A program made the translations under genes and the position numbers. DNA of 64,000 nt from Prunus persica (taxonomy: Eukaryota; Streptophyta; Magnoliopsida; Rosales; Rosaceae), in NCBI RefSeq assembly GCF_000346465.2, contig NC_034014.1, positions 9,360,505-9,424,504 of the forward strand, read 5' to 3'. The first letter of the stretch is position 1, and every line of letters starts with the position of its first letter. The notes below the pieces were generated by a model that saw only the letters and a program-made list of their open reading frames with translations, searched no databases and was not told the DNA's origin. This document shows, piece after piece, positions 35,145 through 46,442 of this stretch.

Positions 35145-36505
35145 TGCTTATGTAATTGGCAGTGTATGACATTAATTTTGTAAAATATTGTAATGTGATT
35201 TCTTCACTTTCTACGTTCAAATAAAACACGACGTTATTGTGAATCAGTTATTCAGCATATTTACCGACGTCTTAAAGCAATGTAACAATGAAGAACCACG
35301 ACGCTATTGTGAAGCAATTATTCAGGATATCACGTCGGTGAAGGATAAAGAACCGCCATGTAATTCAAAATAACACGACTCCAATCCCATAATACCGACG
35401 TCTAAAAAACGAGATATGTAATCTGAACGTTAAAAAATACGACGTCATCATACATTTTCCACGTCGCAAGTTCTTTTATAAACGAAGAGGAACGAAATTA
35501 ATTCCGACGGAAATTCATTATAACCGCCGTCTAATAACAATTAAACGACGTTATTTGTAATACGGCTCCCATCATAATCTACGCCGTCTATATGTTCTGT
35601 AATACGGCTCTCATTTATTTGGAACCGACGTTGTTTAGACGTTCAACGTCGTCTATATTATTAAGTGCGTCGTGAGTAATGAATACATATAAATACAACG
35701 TCGACTATATAAATGTATACGTCGTAAATAATGACACTGACAACTATTTCCACGTCATCTTTTTTAGAAAAATCGAAGTGGAAAATTTATTTCACGACGG
35801 TTTTTTGTAAATAAGAGACGTTGTAGAACTTTAGCAGACTAAACACGTCTGTTTTTATTGTTTTCCGACGTTGTTGTATTTAACAACGTCTAATATTTAT
35901 GGTCGTTGTTTGTTTCTGAAAATAGGACGTATAAATTTTTTAATACGACTCTCATATATTTGTAACTGACGTTGTTTAGTTTTTCAACGTCTACTATAGA
36001 AACACATACGTCGTAAATAATGACACTGACAACTATTTCCACGTCATCTTTTATCGAAAAATCGAAGTGGAAAATTAATTGTACGACGGTTGTGTTTATA
36101 TGTGCGACGTAGTAGGTATCAATAACGTCGTCTTCTAATGTATTTAAAGACGTCATATTTTTTATTGTCGTGAAAATTATATTTAACGTCGGCGTATTTT
36201 TATTGTCGTCGTTGTATGTCTATCTTGCGGCCTTGTTCTCTTAATATGTGTCATATTTTCCCTTTTTAACGACGGTCTTTTTAGAGAATTGGTCGTCTAT
36301 TATCATCCTCGATTGCTTTTTTTAGATCTTTTTGCAGTACAAAGACGTCGTTTTGTATTTTTTGATGACGTTGTATTGTTTAACAACGACGGTTATTTAG
36401 CGTCGTGGTTTATGAGGGAAAAGATGACGGTGGATTCCACGACCATTGAAAAACCAAATACACGACGGTGATTTACCGTCGTCTTTTTGCTTTTTTGTAG
36501 TAGTG
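35145..36505. repeat. CACTA 3' subterminal region
   Basis: Non-coding and dense with ACGTCG, CGACGG and their inverses, including CGACGGTGATTTACCGTCG near the end. A block beginning AATAATGACACTGACAACTA is present twice (about 35730 and 36015). These are the expected binding sites for an Spm-type ORF1 protein. Confidence 0.7.
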
Positions 36506-36918
36506 AGCACACATAATATATAGAGCTCACAAAATTTAATTAGATCAATCTTTATAAAAGGTCACCCAAAAACCCCTACCTTGTTTCCAAAGCTAGCTCC
36601 AAATTAAGAAAACACAAACTAAGTCCTATACCTCCAAGAATTTCCTCACTATTTTCTCTCCATCTACTTTTTTCTCTCTTTGCATGAACTTTCATGCAAG
36701 GTTAAATGCTTTCAAAAACAAAGGAAATGTCCTATTTATAGTAATACTCAGGAGGATTCAATTTGTTCTAATTGGTGGGGAGGTGATGACCACGTGGGAA
36801 CTTGTTCTCCAAGATTAGGATAGCTATCATCAAATTGCCAACACCTCATGTTAAATAAAGCTTAGTCACCTCAGTAGAATGACACTTGGAGTCTAAAGTG
36901 CGTTTGTAAAAAAAATAT

Positions 36919-38756
36919 GGGAGCTTCACTAATATACCCAAAATAGGGGCTGAAATTATAAAAAAACCCCACATGGATTGCACTTTAGAAACACACCCAA
37001 AACTCATTTACTACATAAAAAATTAGTGTTTAAGTTCTTCTAAATTACATGACTGCCATTGATCAATTTAAAAAAGAAGACCAACACAAAAAACTTAAAT
37101 AGCACCCAAAACAAGCCCAACCCAATTTTATAAAAAAACCCAAACAATTCATTACAAACAAAAGGTCTTGAAAACCGTAGTTTCATTAACGTGTCATGTT
37201 AATTAATCATTGTAATGTTCTACACCTTTATTGTCATGTTGATTAATTGTTGTAATGTTCCAGTTTAGGGTAATAACACTGCTATGTCATGTTGATTAAT
37301 GGTTGTAATGTTCCAGTGTAGAGTAATAACACTGCTAATTTCCTATAACATCCTATTTCTAATGCATGTTTACCCCTGTACTGTTCCAGTGTAGGGTAAT
37401 AACACTGCTAGTTTCCTATGATATCCTATTTCTAATGCATGTCTACCCATGTAATGTTTCAGTCTAAGGTAATAACATTGCTAGTTTATTGTCATGTTGA
37501 TTAATGGCTGATGTTCCAATCTAGGGTAATAATATTGCTAGTTTATTGTCATGCTGATTAATGGTTGTAATGTTCTAGTTTAGGGTAATAACAATACTAG
37601 TTTCATATGACATCCTATCTCTAATGCATGTTTACTCTTGTAATGTTCCAGTCTAGGGTAATAACACTGCTCGTTTCCTATGATATTCTATTTCTAATGC
37701 ATATCTACCCCTATAATGTTCTAGTCTAGGGTAATAGCACTGCTATTTCCTATGACATCCTATTTCTAATGCATGTTTACCCCTGTAATGTTCTAGTATA
37801 GGGTAATAACACTGCTAGTTTACTGTCATGTTGATTAATGTTTATCATGTTGCTATTTCTAATACATGTCCACCAAAGAAAAGATGAAGAAAGAACAAAC
37901 CAGACCAACTCAAAACAAGCTGAGCCCAGATTGTTAATACTATTATGTCATAGAAGTATATTGTTAAGACTCTGTCATAGAAGTACATTGTTAATACCCT
38001 ATCACAGAAGTACATTGTTAAACAAAAATGAGATTCATAACTGAAATAGTAACAAAAGTTGAATCGATCATCAAAGCTTCAAATACATTTCGAAAATCAA
38101 CTAAAATCCGAAGAGAAACACATAATTGAAGCAAAAGATCAAAAATCTCAAGTACAAACCAAACGACGACGACGACGGCGACGACGATAACAACGACAAT
38201 GATGTGGCGAAAGAGGAGTAGAGCTCGAAGATGAGGAGTAGAGCTAAAAGCATCTGATCGAGGTTTTTTCAAGGTCTTGAACAATCCGAAAAAAGAAAAA
38301 ATCAATAGAAGCACGATTTTAGAACAAGAAATTGAAGGTGAAATATTGAAAATTGTAGATTAAAGATGAATAATATAGTTGGACCTGAGACTGAGCTTCA
38401 ATGGAAGCTCCTCTTGCTCCAACACCAGAGAAAACACCAGCGAGAAAGGAGAAAATAAATATGATTTGATTTTTTGGCAGATTTGGTTTTTTTAGCAGAT
38501 TTGGTTTTTTGGCAGACATGGAAATATTTGGTTTTATGGCAGATCTGGGCAGATCTGATTTTCCTCTCTTAAATCCATAGTACAAGGACAATATAGGTAT
38601 TTAACACACACAAATAAACTAAAAAACAACTATTAAATTAAAAAAAATTGATAGCTGTCAATTTTTGGATTTTTTTTGGGTGTGTTTATAGTTTTTAAAC
38701 GGTGTAGGGTTTCTTTATAAAACCATGTCTAAGATTGGGTATATAACTAAATTTCT
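36919..38756. mobile_element. complete non-autonomous MULE, 1.84 kb
   Basis: Begins GGGAGCTTCACTAATATACC and ends in the inverse of AGAAATTTAGTTATATACCC. The similarity of the two ends continues past 80 bases (..AAACCCCACA..TTTAGAAACACACCCAAAA). A-rich flanks AAAAAAATAT on both sides are a 9-10 bp target duplication. The insertion site is confirmed by the uninterrupted copy at about 17738-17755. There is no transposase. The interior has tandem repeats and a short antisense block (GTCATAGAAGTACATTGTTAA) shared with the other MULE. Confidence 0.8.
37185..37850. repeat. tandem repeats (~85-100 bp units) inside the MULE
   Basis: Units built from TAATGTTCCAGTCTAGGGTA, ATAACACTGCTAGTTTCCTA and CATCCTATTTCTAATGCATG repeat about seven times with deletions. 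No coding role seen. Confidence 0.75.
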
Positions 38757-38957
38757 AAAAAAATATCTAGGCCGTTGAACTTGGTCAGCAAGAAACTAAG
38801 AGATAAAGTTGTTAAAAGCAATACGTATACTTATTTAAAATATTACTACTATTTTTTAATAACTAATAAGAAAATCTAAAAATATAACGCGTACCAAAAC
38901 AATTATATATATAAGTTATAAACTAAATATGTAACAAAATATTTAATTTCTCGAAAT

Positions 38958-40716
38958 ATAATATATATTAAAAATACAAGAGAGCAATTGGAAGCTGAGA
39001 ATACATGCCTCTTATTCTCGTGCCCCCTCTCAAGGTACTTCCATTTGGAGACAACATAAATAATGTCATTTGCTTTAATTGCATATCTATTTAATACAGC
39101 TGTGTGAACTAATTGTGTCTTATGCTCTTAGTTTATGGAAGATGAAGAAAGCCAAGGGACAATATGATGCAGCACCTTGTCAACCATGAACTTAAGCCTG
39201 ACACTAATAGTAAGCTTCGTCAATTATCTATGAGATGCTCTGCTACTTGTTTTTTGTTTTGGTTTGTGGTGTATTGTTCAACATCTTATTGAATGATAAT
39301 TTAACTTCAGTTGATTTTGTTTTGATTTACATCTCTATGCAATTTTGATGTTGTAACGCCACTGATGTACGTATTTTCACTGTTTATTCTTATGATGATT
39401 TCTCATTTCAATATTTTCTAGTGTTTATTGTATGAATTGTTGTGTTTTCTGTTTGTGTTTGCCTTACAAGTTTGCAATGGAATTGTAGCTGAATTTAATG
39501 GTCAGGCTTTGATTTCATTTTGGTCTTCTGTTATTTTGGTAAAGATATAAATTATCATTTTGAACTCATTCTATATGTTCCGTGTGACTGAATTTATTCA
39601 TTGCTCTGTGCCTTGATGTGGCATTTGCAACAAGCCAATTTTGGCTTTTTGGTTGGTTGTGAGTCTAATATATGACTCTTGTAAATTGCAACAGGTTGGT
39701 AAGTTGATTTGTAGTATACAATTTGTTATCTGTAAGTGGTATGAACAGTTGTTAACTTCCAGTAAGTGGAATGAATAGCTGTTATACTATTCATACCCTG
39801 CAATTGAGTTGCTTTATATGACATAGTACTAACAATGTACTTCTATGACATAGTATTAACAGATTTTCAGTAACAAAGCATGCTCTATATTTTCCTCTAT
39901 ATATAGATGTGCACTAGAAGTTTATGATATGCAAAATTTGATTTTTACTAGGAAGATAGTTCTATGACATAATATTAACAGTGTACTTCTGTGACATAGT
40001 ATTAACAGTGTACTTTTTTTTTTCTCCTTGTAGAAGTATTTTCTTTTGCCTTTGAGATTGTATCTGGTGAAACTGTGGACAATTGGAGGTGGCTACAAAG
40101 GATATCAGATGTCTTGCTAGGCTTTTTTGGGTTTTTTTGAGTTTTTTTGTATGAAATGGTAGTAACAATGTTTTCTATGAAATTGTATTGACAATGTACT
40201 TCTATGGCATGATATTAATAATGTACTTTTATGACATGGTATTAACAATGTACTTCTATGACATGTTATTAACAATATACTTTTATGACATGGAATTAGT
40301 AATGTATTTTATGACATGATATTAGCAATGTACTTTTATGACGTGGTATTAACAATGTATTTCTATGACATGGTTTGCGGAGGTTTGATGGAGAATGAAG
40401 GGTCGTGGGGATAGGCCCTTGGTTTTCATGATTTTTTATTTTTTATTTATTTTTAAGTTTGGGTTTTTTTCAAAAATATATGGGATGGGTTTGTTGTGCT
40501 TGTTTTGAGTTTTTTTTGGGAATTTTGTGTTGGGCTTGTTTTAAGTTAATCAATGGCAGAGATGTAATTTATAAGAACTTCAATACTAATTTCATATGTA
40601 GTAAATGGTTTTTGGGTATGTTTCTAAAGTACATTCCATGTAGGGTTTTTTTTTTTTTTTATTTAAAATTTTTATATAATTTCAGCCCCTATTTTAAGTA
40701 TATTACTACAGCTCCC
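38958..40716. mobile_element. MULE (Pack-MULE-like), right part
   Basis: The end at 40716 read inward is GGGAGCTGTAGTAATATAC and continues ..AAATAGGGGCTGAAATTAT, matching the left end of the MULE at 36919. It is the partner of the left part at 16305. It contains no recognisable gene; 40459-40761 opens only a chance frame across the terminal repeat. Confidence 0.65.
39830..40375. repeat. ~30-bp tandem repeats (TTCTATGACATGGTATTAACAATGTAC)
   Basis: About a dozen imperfect copies, densest at 40140-40375. The inverse of the same unit is present three times at 37930-38025 in the other MULE. Confidence 0.75.
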
Positions 40717-40736
40717 TTAAAAAAAATGACTATAGG

Positions 40737-41008
40737 GTGTAGTCGAGTCCACGTAGGCTGAGGCTAGCGTAGGCTTGCGATTGAGTCCATCTATTAATGC
40801 CTACTGCAACAAGCTTTTATGCCCAAAGACCCAATTAATGTTCAAAGTCCTTGCCCGCTCTTGCACCTCACATTTTGTTTGAGTTTACTGTTCACTTTCA
40901 GTTTGTCCACGTTCATAGCTATTAGGTAACAAAAACAATAAAATAAAATTCATAGCTCTTAGGAGAAGCTAAACCCACTCTCTCTCAAATACTGCATGCC
41001 CAAGTAAA
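40737..41008. repeat. segmental repeat, copy 2, resumed
   Basis: Matches 4795-5068 (GTCGAGTCCACGTAGGCTGA..). The short remainder, AGGCTTGTACAGTAC, is at 42207-42221. Confidence 0.8.
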
Positions 41009-42206
41009 GTCCATGTTTGGTACGCCTTACTGGACTAGATTGGGTTAAATAGCACTCGAAACCCTTGTTTGGTAAGAAAGGGGACTAACTTAAATGAGAT
41101 TATATAGTCCAATAGTAAAAAAAAAAAAAGGCCTCACTCACTCGTCTAATACAGTGAGCCTGAAAAGCAGTTAGCTAAATAGCACGCTCGCTAAATAGAA
41201 CACATGAGTCTGACGCCTCTCTTTAAAAAATATCAGAATTTTATTTGTTTTCTTTTAATTATTGTTTTAGATCTTTGAATGGGGTTTTTTTTTTTGCAGC
41301 ATTTATTTTTTAAGATAAAAATCCTTAATTAAATTTAAATATTACAATAATTTTTTTGATATTGTCAAACTATAGTAATTTACAAATGTTTGATATTTTT
41401 TTGATATTGAAACAAGTTTAATAATTTATGATGTGATACTTTCTTTATCGCAAACAATTTTTACCTTGTCAAATTATATTTTTCAGTTTGAAGTCAAAAG
41501 TCAAATATACAAAAATTATACATATATATATATATATACAATCCCGATTTCTTGGACCACAGGAGTCCAAGAAATTGTGGTCACCCACCGTTGGATATTA
41601 ATCTAATGGTATAAAAAAGTTTATTAAAATGAGTGCAAGAGTGAGTGAACTGTTGAATTTACATCCAACGGTGAGTGACCACAAATTTCTTGGACCCCTG
41701 TGGTCCAAGAGATCATGACTAATATATATTTTTAATTATTGTTTTACTTGGTCCCTGAAAAACCTAGAATTATATAGAGTGAGCTTAGCTCCTTTAACAA
41801 TATTTCGACCAACTAAGATTAATCTTGAGAAGGCAAAAAACAAATATCATAATTTTATTCTTCATTAAAAAAAAAATATTTGTTTTCTTTTTATTATTGT
41901 TTTAAATCTTCTTCTTCTTTTTTTTCGCCAGATATTGTTATAAATCTTTGAATTGGGTTTCTTTGTAGCATTTATTTATCTTTTAGGTCAAAAACCCCAA
42001 TTAAATTTTAATATTATAAGAATTATTTTTTAGTTCGGCACAGTACCAAACATAAGTCTTTACTATTTTTGCAATCCAGTTTCTTAGTCCGATGCAACAC
42101 CAAACGTAGGTAACTACTTAATCTAGCTTAGGCCAATTTGAGTTAATCCGAAACAGTCTCAGAATTTAGTTTAGTCCATGACAGTCCACCGTGCCAAACA
42201 ACTCCT
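41009..42206. mobile_element. Harbinger-like element inserted in the segmental repeat
   Basis: Begins GTCCATGTTTGGTACGCC and ends with ACCGTGCCAAACA, inverted ends of the TGTTTGG type. Its limits come from comparison with the uninterrupted site at 5061-5085. AT-rich interior, no transposase. A shorter inverted pair inside (41545-41580 and 41670-41715, GTCCAAGAAATT with its inverse) may be a further small insertion. Confidence 0.55.
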
Positions 42207-42221
42207 AGGCTTGTACAGTAC

Positions 42222-42823
42222 GGCCCTGTTTGGTGGGCTGGCTTGGACTGGCTAGGCTTTGAGTCCAACCCTGTTCATTTTTGCACCAAACAACAGACTG
42301 AAATAACTTTTATTTATTTAATGAATCAGATTTTTATTTTATTTTTTTTATTAACAATTCAAAATTCATATGCAAAATCCTAAACAAATCAAGAAGAGAA
42401 CTCATAACATCAATAATCAAACCGAAAATCAAACTCATATCAAGATTAAAAGAAAAAAACAGAAAATCAAACTCATATGAAGATTTAAAAAACAGAAAAA
42501 AAAATAGAAAATCAAACTCATATCAAGTTTAGAAAAAAGAAAAGAAAAAATATATATAATCTGTTGCCAGTTGTTTTCCTTCTTCGTCTCTGTTTTCTCT
42601 GATTCCTGCGGCTGTTGGGCTTTGTTTGATTTTGTTTTCGAAGTGGATTTATACATAGGTACTAGGTCAGTCAACATGATAAACGACTGAGATTTCTTCA
42701 ATCTTTAGATTGCTCCGGCGATGCCTTGCAAGAGAGAGCATACAGCGGAGGCGATGACTCCCGCGATGGGTCGATGATGGTGGAATAGAGAGAGACCAAT
42801 GAGATTGGACAGAAGATAAAGGA

Positions 42824-42868
<45 letters not shown>

Positions 42869-43084
42869 AGGCAACGAGATGGATGGGAAGGAGAGAGACG
42901 ATGATAGAGGGTTTCACTATAAACCCATATCTGGGGTTGGGTTTCATAACCCTAGTTATTTGGGACATGGATCCGAAGGCTCATATCCAGTTTGAGATAC
43001 ATTTAAGTCCACCAAACAATGGTTAGGATCCATATCCATTTTAAATGGAAACATCCCATCTAGTCTAGCCCGCCAAACAGGGCC
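42222..43084. mobile_element. Harbinger-like element with GGCCCTGTTTGG ends
   Basis: Begins GGCCCTGTTTGGTGGGCTGG and ends CCCGCCAAACAGGGCC, good inverted ends. A clear target duplication was not found. It includes a (GA)n run of about 30 bases (42835-42864). ORFs at 42435-42968 on the minus strand are low-complexity. Confidence 0.65.
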
Positions 43085-43557
43085 AACCAAGGGTTTGTTG
43101 AATCTGTGACTATTGTTTGAGGTTTTTTGTTATTTGAGCAAGGATAGAATCGTTTATGAAAAACTGTATATAGAGAAGAGAAAAAACAGAGAGAATGAAG
43201 AGTGATTAGTATATTTCTCACTATGCAAATGAACACAAACACATACTCAAATACATGACACATATTGCCAAAATAGCTCAGACCCTAACTCTTAGATAGC
43301 AAGGACTCATCTCCAGCCATACATAATCATTGGAGGCTATGATCCTTACACCTAGGCTAGAATCGGTTATCACAGTACAGCTGAAAAAGACAAAAAAAAA
43401 AAGACAGCTGTGGGAATTATCCCAAAATAGAATAGAGCAGCTAACGGCTATTTCCTAGAAAGGAAAGTTCTTCATTTCTTCATTCTTCTGAGCACTAATT
43501 TGCAGGATTGTCATATGCAGTTTGTATTGAGCTCAGTAAGTAACTTAATTCTCAACA

Positions 43558-46442
43558 GCTTCTCCTAAGCTGCTTACTGGCTTAACTCCAAGTTTAGACC
43601 TTAGATGCTTGAATCTGTCTTTGGGTAGTGCTTTAGTAAAAATATCTGTGAGCTGTTCCTCATTTCTGCAGAATTGCATGTTGATCACATCTCCTTACAG
43701 AGCTTCTCTTATGAAATGATACCTTCTGTTTATGTGTCTAGTTCTTTGATGAAAAATTGGATTCTTGGCCATCGAAATTGCTGACATATTATCACAGAAC
43801 AAGGGTGTTGCCTCAGTTTGCATTTCACCAAAGTCATCAAGAACAAATCTTAACCAAATGACCTGTGCTGTTGCCTCAGATGCTGAGACATACTTAGCTT
43901 CTACTGTTGATAGTGCCACTGTGTTTTTTTTTCACAGAAGCCCAAGAGAATGCTCCACTTCCAAAACTAATTGCATAGCTATAAGTGCTTCTGCTATCAT
44001 CCTCACTGCCTGCCCAATCTGCATCACAGAATCCAACAAGAGTTGCTGACTGATTTCTCACATATTCAATGCCATAGCTAAGAGTCCCTTGCACATATCT
44101 TAGAACCCTTCTTGCAACTCCCATATGCCTTTTTATAGGACTATTCATATACCTTGATAGCAAGGTAGCAGCATACATTAGATCAGGTCTAGTTGCAGTT
44201 AAATATAGTAGGCTTCCTACTTTTTTTCTGTAGAGCCCTTCATTAGCTAACTCACTCGCATCCACCTTTTTTAGTTTCTCACCAGTAGGCAAAGGAATTG
44301 AGATTGGTTTGCAGTCTTCAAGCCCGAACTTCATAAGCAAGGATTTGGCATACTTGCTTTGATGAATAAATACTCCTTGATCAGTTTGTAGTATTCCCAT
44401 GCCCAAAAAATGATGGAGAAGTCCAAGATCCGACATCTCATATCTCTGCATCATTTCTCTTTTGAACTCAGTAAGCATCCTCTCACTGCCACCAGTATAA
44501 ACAATGTCATCAACATAGATTGAGACAATAATCAAGTCTTCTTCACTATCAGACCTTGTGTATAGAGTGGCTTCACTTGTGCTTCTTTTGAACTTGCACA
44601 TGGAGAGATATGCATCAATCTCACTGTACCAGGCTCTAGGAGCCTGTTTAAGTCCGTATAAAGCCTTCCTTAGCTTGTAGACCTTGTGGCTTGCATTCTT
44701 TGACTAAAAACCTTCAGGATGTTCGACATACACTTCTTCATCAAGCATACCATTTAGGAATGCTGATTTGACGTCCAACTGGAATAGTTTCCAACCCTTT
44801 TGTGCTGCAAGTGCAATAAGAGTTCTAATTGTATGTAACCTTGCCACTGGTGCAAATGTTTCATTGTAGTCAATCCCGGGTTTCTGTGCATACCCTTTTG
44901 CTACAAGCCTAGCTTTGTGTTTTTGAACAGTTCCATCCAAGTTAAGCTTAGTCTTAAACACCCATTTCACACCTATAACAGGTTTATCAGCCGGTCTCTC
45001 AACCAATTCCCAAGTATTATTCTTCTCTACCATCTCCAACTCTGCATTCATAGCTTTTTGCCAAGCTAAATCACCAGCTGCTTCTTGATAATTCTCTGGT
45101 TCTATAATGCACCTATGACACCTTGCATATATATCTACCAGAGTTTTTAATTTGACTGGAGTGGAACTAGGTGTGGAGTTTTGACTGCCATTACCACTAA
45201 CATTCTCAACTAACTCACCAACTGTGGAGTTTAGATGAGAGCTTCCACCATCATCAAACTGAGGTGCATCAGGTTGTTCTTCATTGTTTCACCTTATACT
45301 TCATTTCCTTCAAGGTTGAATGGTATTGGGACAGATTCCACATGATTTCTTTCCCAATTCCAAGACTTATCCTCACTGAAAATCACACTTCTTGAGAGCA
45401 CAATTTTCTTAGATTGCACATCATACACCCTATAACCCTTTTCACAGCTTCCATATTTCTGCCTCAAGGGTGATGGAACATGAGTGTAACAAATGCAACT
45501 GAAAACTTTCAAATGCTTGATTCCTGGTTTTCTACCTGTGAATGCTTCAAATGGTGTTTTGCTTGACACAGATGTTGTAAAACACCTATTTTGGAGATAC
45601 ATAGCTGTACTTACAGCTTCTGTACAAAAGATCACTGGAATTTCTTTCTCTGTCATCATGGATCTTGCCATCTCACAAAATGTTCTATTTCTCCTCTCAG
45701 CAACTCCATTTTGCTGAGGAGAGTAGGCAATGGTTAGTTGCCTCTCCATTCCCACACTTGCACAGAAGTCTTGAAATTCATGTGAGGTATATTCACCACC
45801 TCTATCACTCCTTAGCTTTTTCAAACTAAATCCACTTTGCAATTCAACAAAAGCTTTGAATTTCTTGAACACATTAAAGGTATCAGATTTATTTCTAAGG
45901 AAGTATACCCAGCACATTCTTGAGAAGTCATCAATGAATGTGATGAAGTACCTATTTCCACAAATTGACTCATTTTGCATTGGTCCACACAAATCTGTGT
46001 GCACTAATTCCAGTGGACAGCTTGCTCTCCATGCCACCTCTTTATCAAATTTCTCTCTATGATGTTTTCCTGAAACACAGCCTTCACACACATCCTTCAT
46101 TTCTGTTAACACAGGTAGTCCAGACACCATTTCCATCTGCTGCATCTTTTTCATGCTAGCAAAATTCAAATGTCCAAGTCTTCTATGCCAAATCCAAGAG
46201 TCTTCAATCATTGATGCTTTTCTTGCTGCAGGTGTCATAGATTCTAGTGAAAGAGGAAAGCATCGATTTCCTCCCATGACCACTTTTGCTACAACATTGT
46301 TGAGGCTACCATCATCAAAGATAACTGCCATGTTACCCCAAAATAGAACATAGTAACCATGCTCCATCATTTGGCTTACACTCAATAGATTCTCATCCAA
46401 GCCCGGAACAAGCAACACTTCATGTGTATACCTTTTCCCATG
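43558..46442 (-). pseudogene. copia pol: integrase, reverse transcriptase, RNase H (broken)
   Basis: From right to left: pre-integrase zinc region (RRLGHLNFASM, CEGCVSGKHH), integrase core (HTDLCGPM, DDFSRMCWVYF, YSPQQNGVAERRNRT), then reverse transcriptase ([31 protein letters not shown]) and RNase H (DADWAGSEDDSRS). Breaks are a TAG at the gag/pol junction, a frameshift near 45290, a TAG near 44704 after EHPEGF, and a frameshift in a nine-A run near 43905. Confidence 0.9.

Larger units (their letters stand above)
22355..36505 (+). mobile_element. complete CACTA (CMC/EnSpm) DNA transposon, 14,151 bp
   Basis: Starts CACTACTACAAAAA and ends in its exact inverse (TTTTTGTAGTAGTG); inverted similarity extends imperfectly to about 28 bases. 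A 3-bp duplication AGC lies at 22352-22354 and 36506-36508, and the flanking DNA is continuous with the matching LTR copy at 17340-17350. It encodes both proteins of an autonomous element: an ORF1 with Ulp1 protease domain (25441-29033) and a TNP2-type transposase (31815-35144). Subterminal and intron DNA is packed with CGTCG/CGACG motifs. It also carries an RPN6 gene fragment and an intronic hairpin. All splice sites needed are present and no internal stop breaks either gene, so it may be able to move. Confidence 0.93.
21633..38957 (-). mobile_element. second LTR of the nested retrotransposon, interrupted three times
   Basis: Pieces 21633-21695, 22313-22354, 36506-36918 and 38757-38957 line up in order with 17245-17989. 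The gaps are filled exactly by a Cassandra element, a CACTA transposon and a MULE. Without insertions it is about 0.7 kb. Its outer end differs from the partner LTR over the last 30 bases or so. Confidence 0.75.

Noticed and set aside
42435..42968. Minus-strand ORFs in the Harbinger-like element
   Set aside because: Composed of repeats such as (SL)n from a GA microsatellite.
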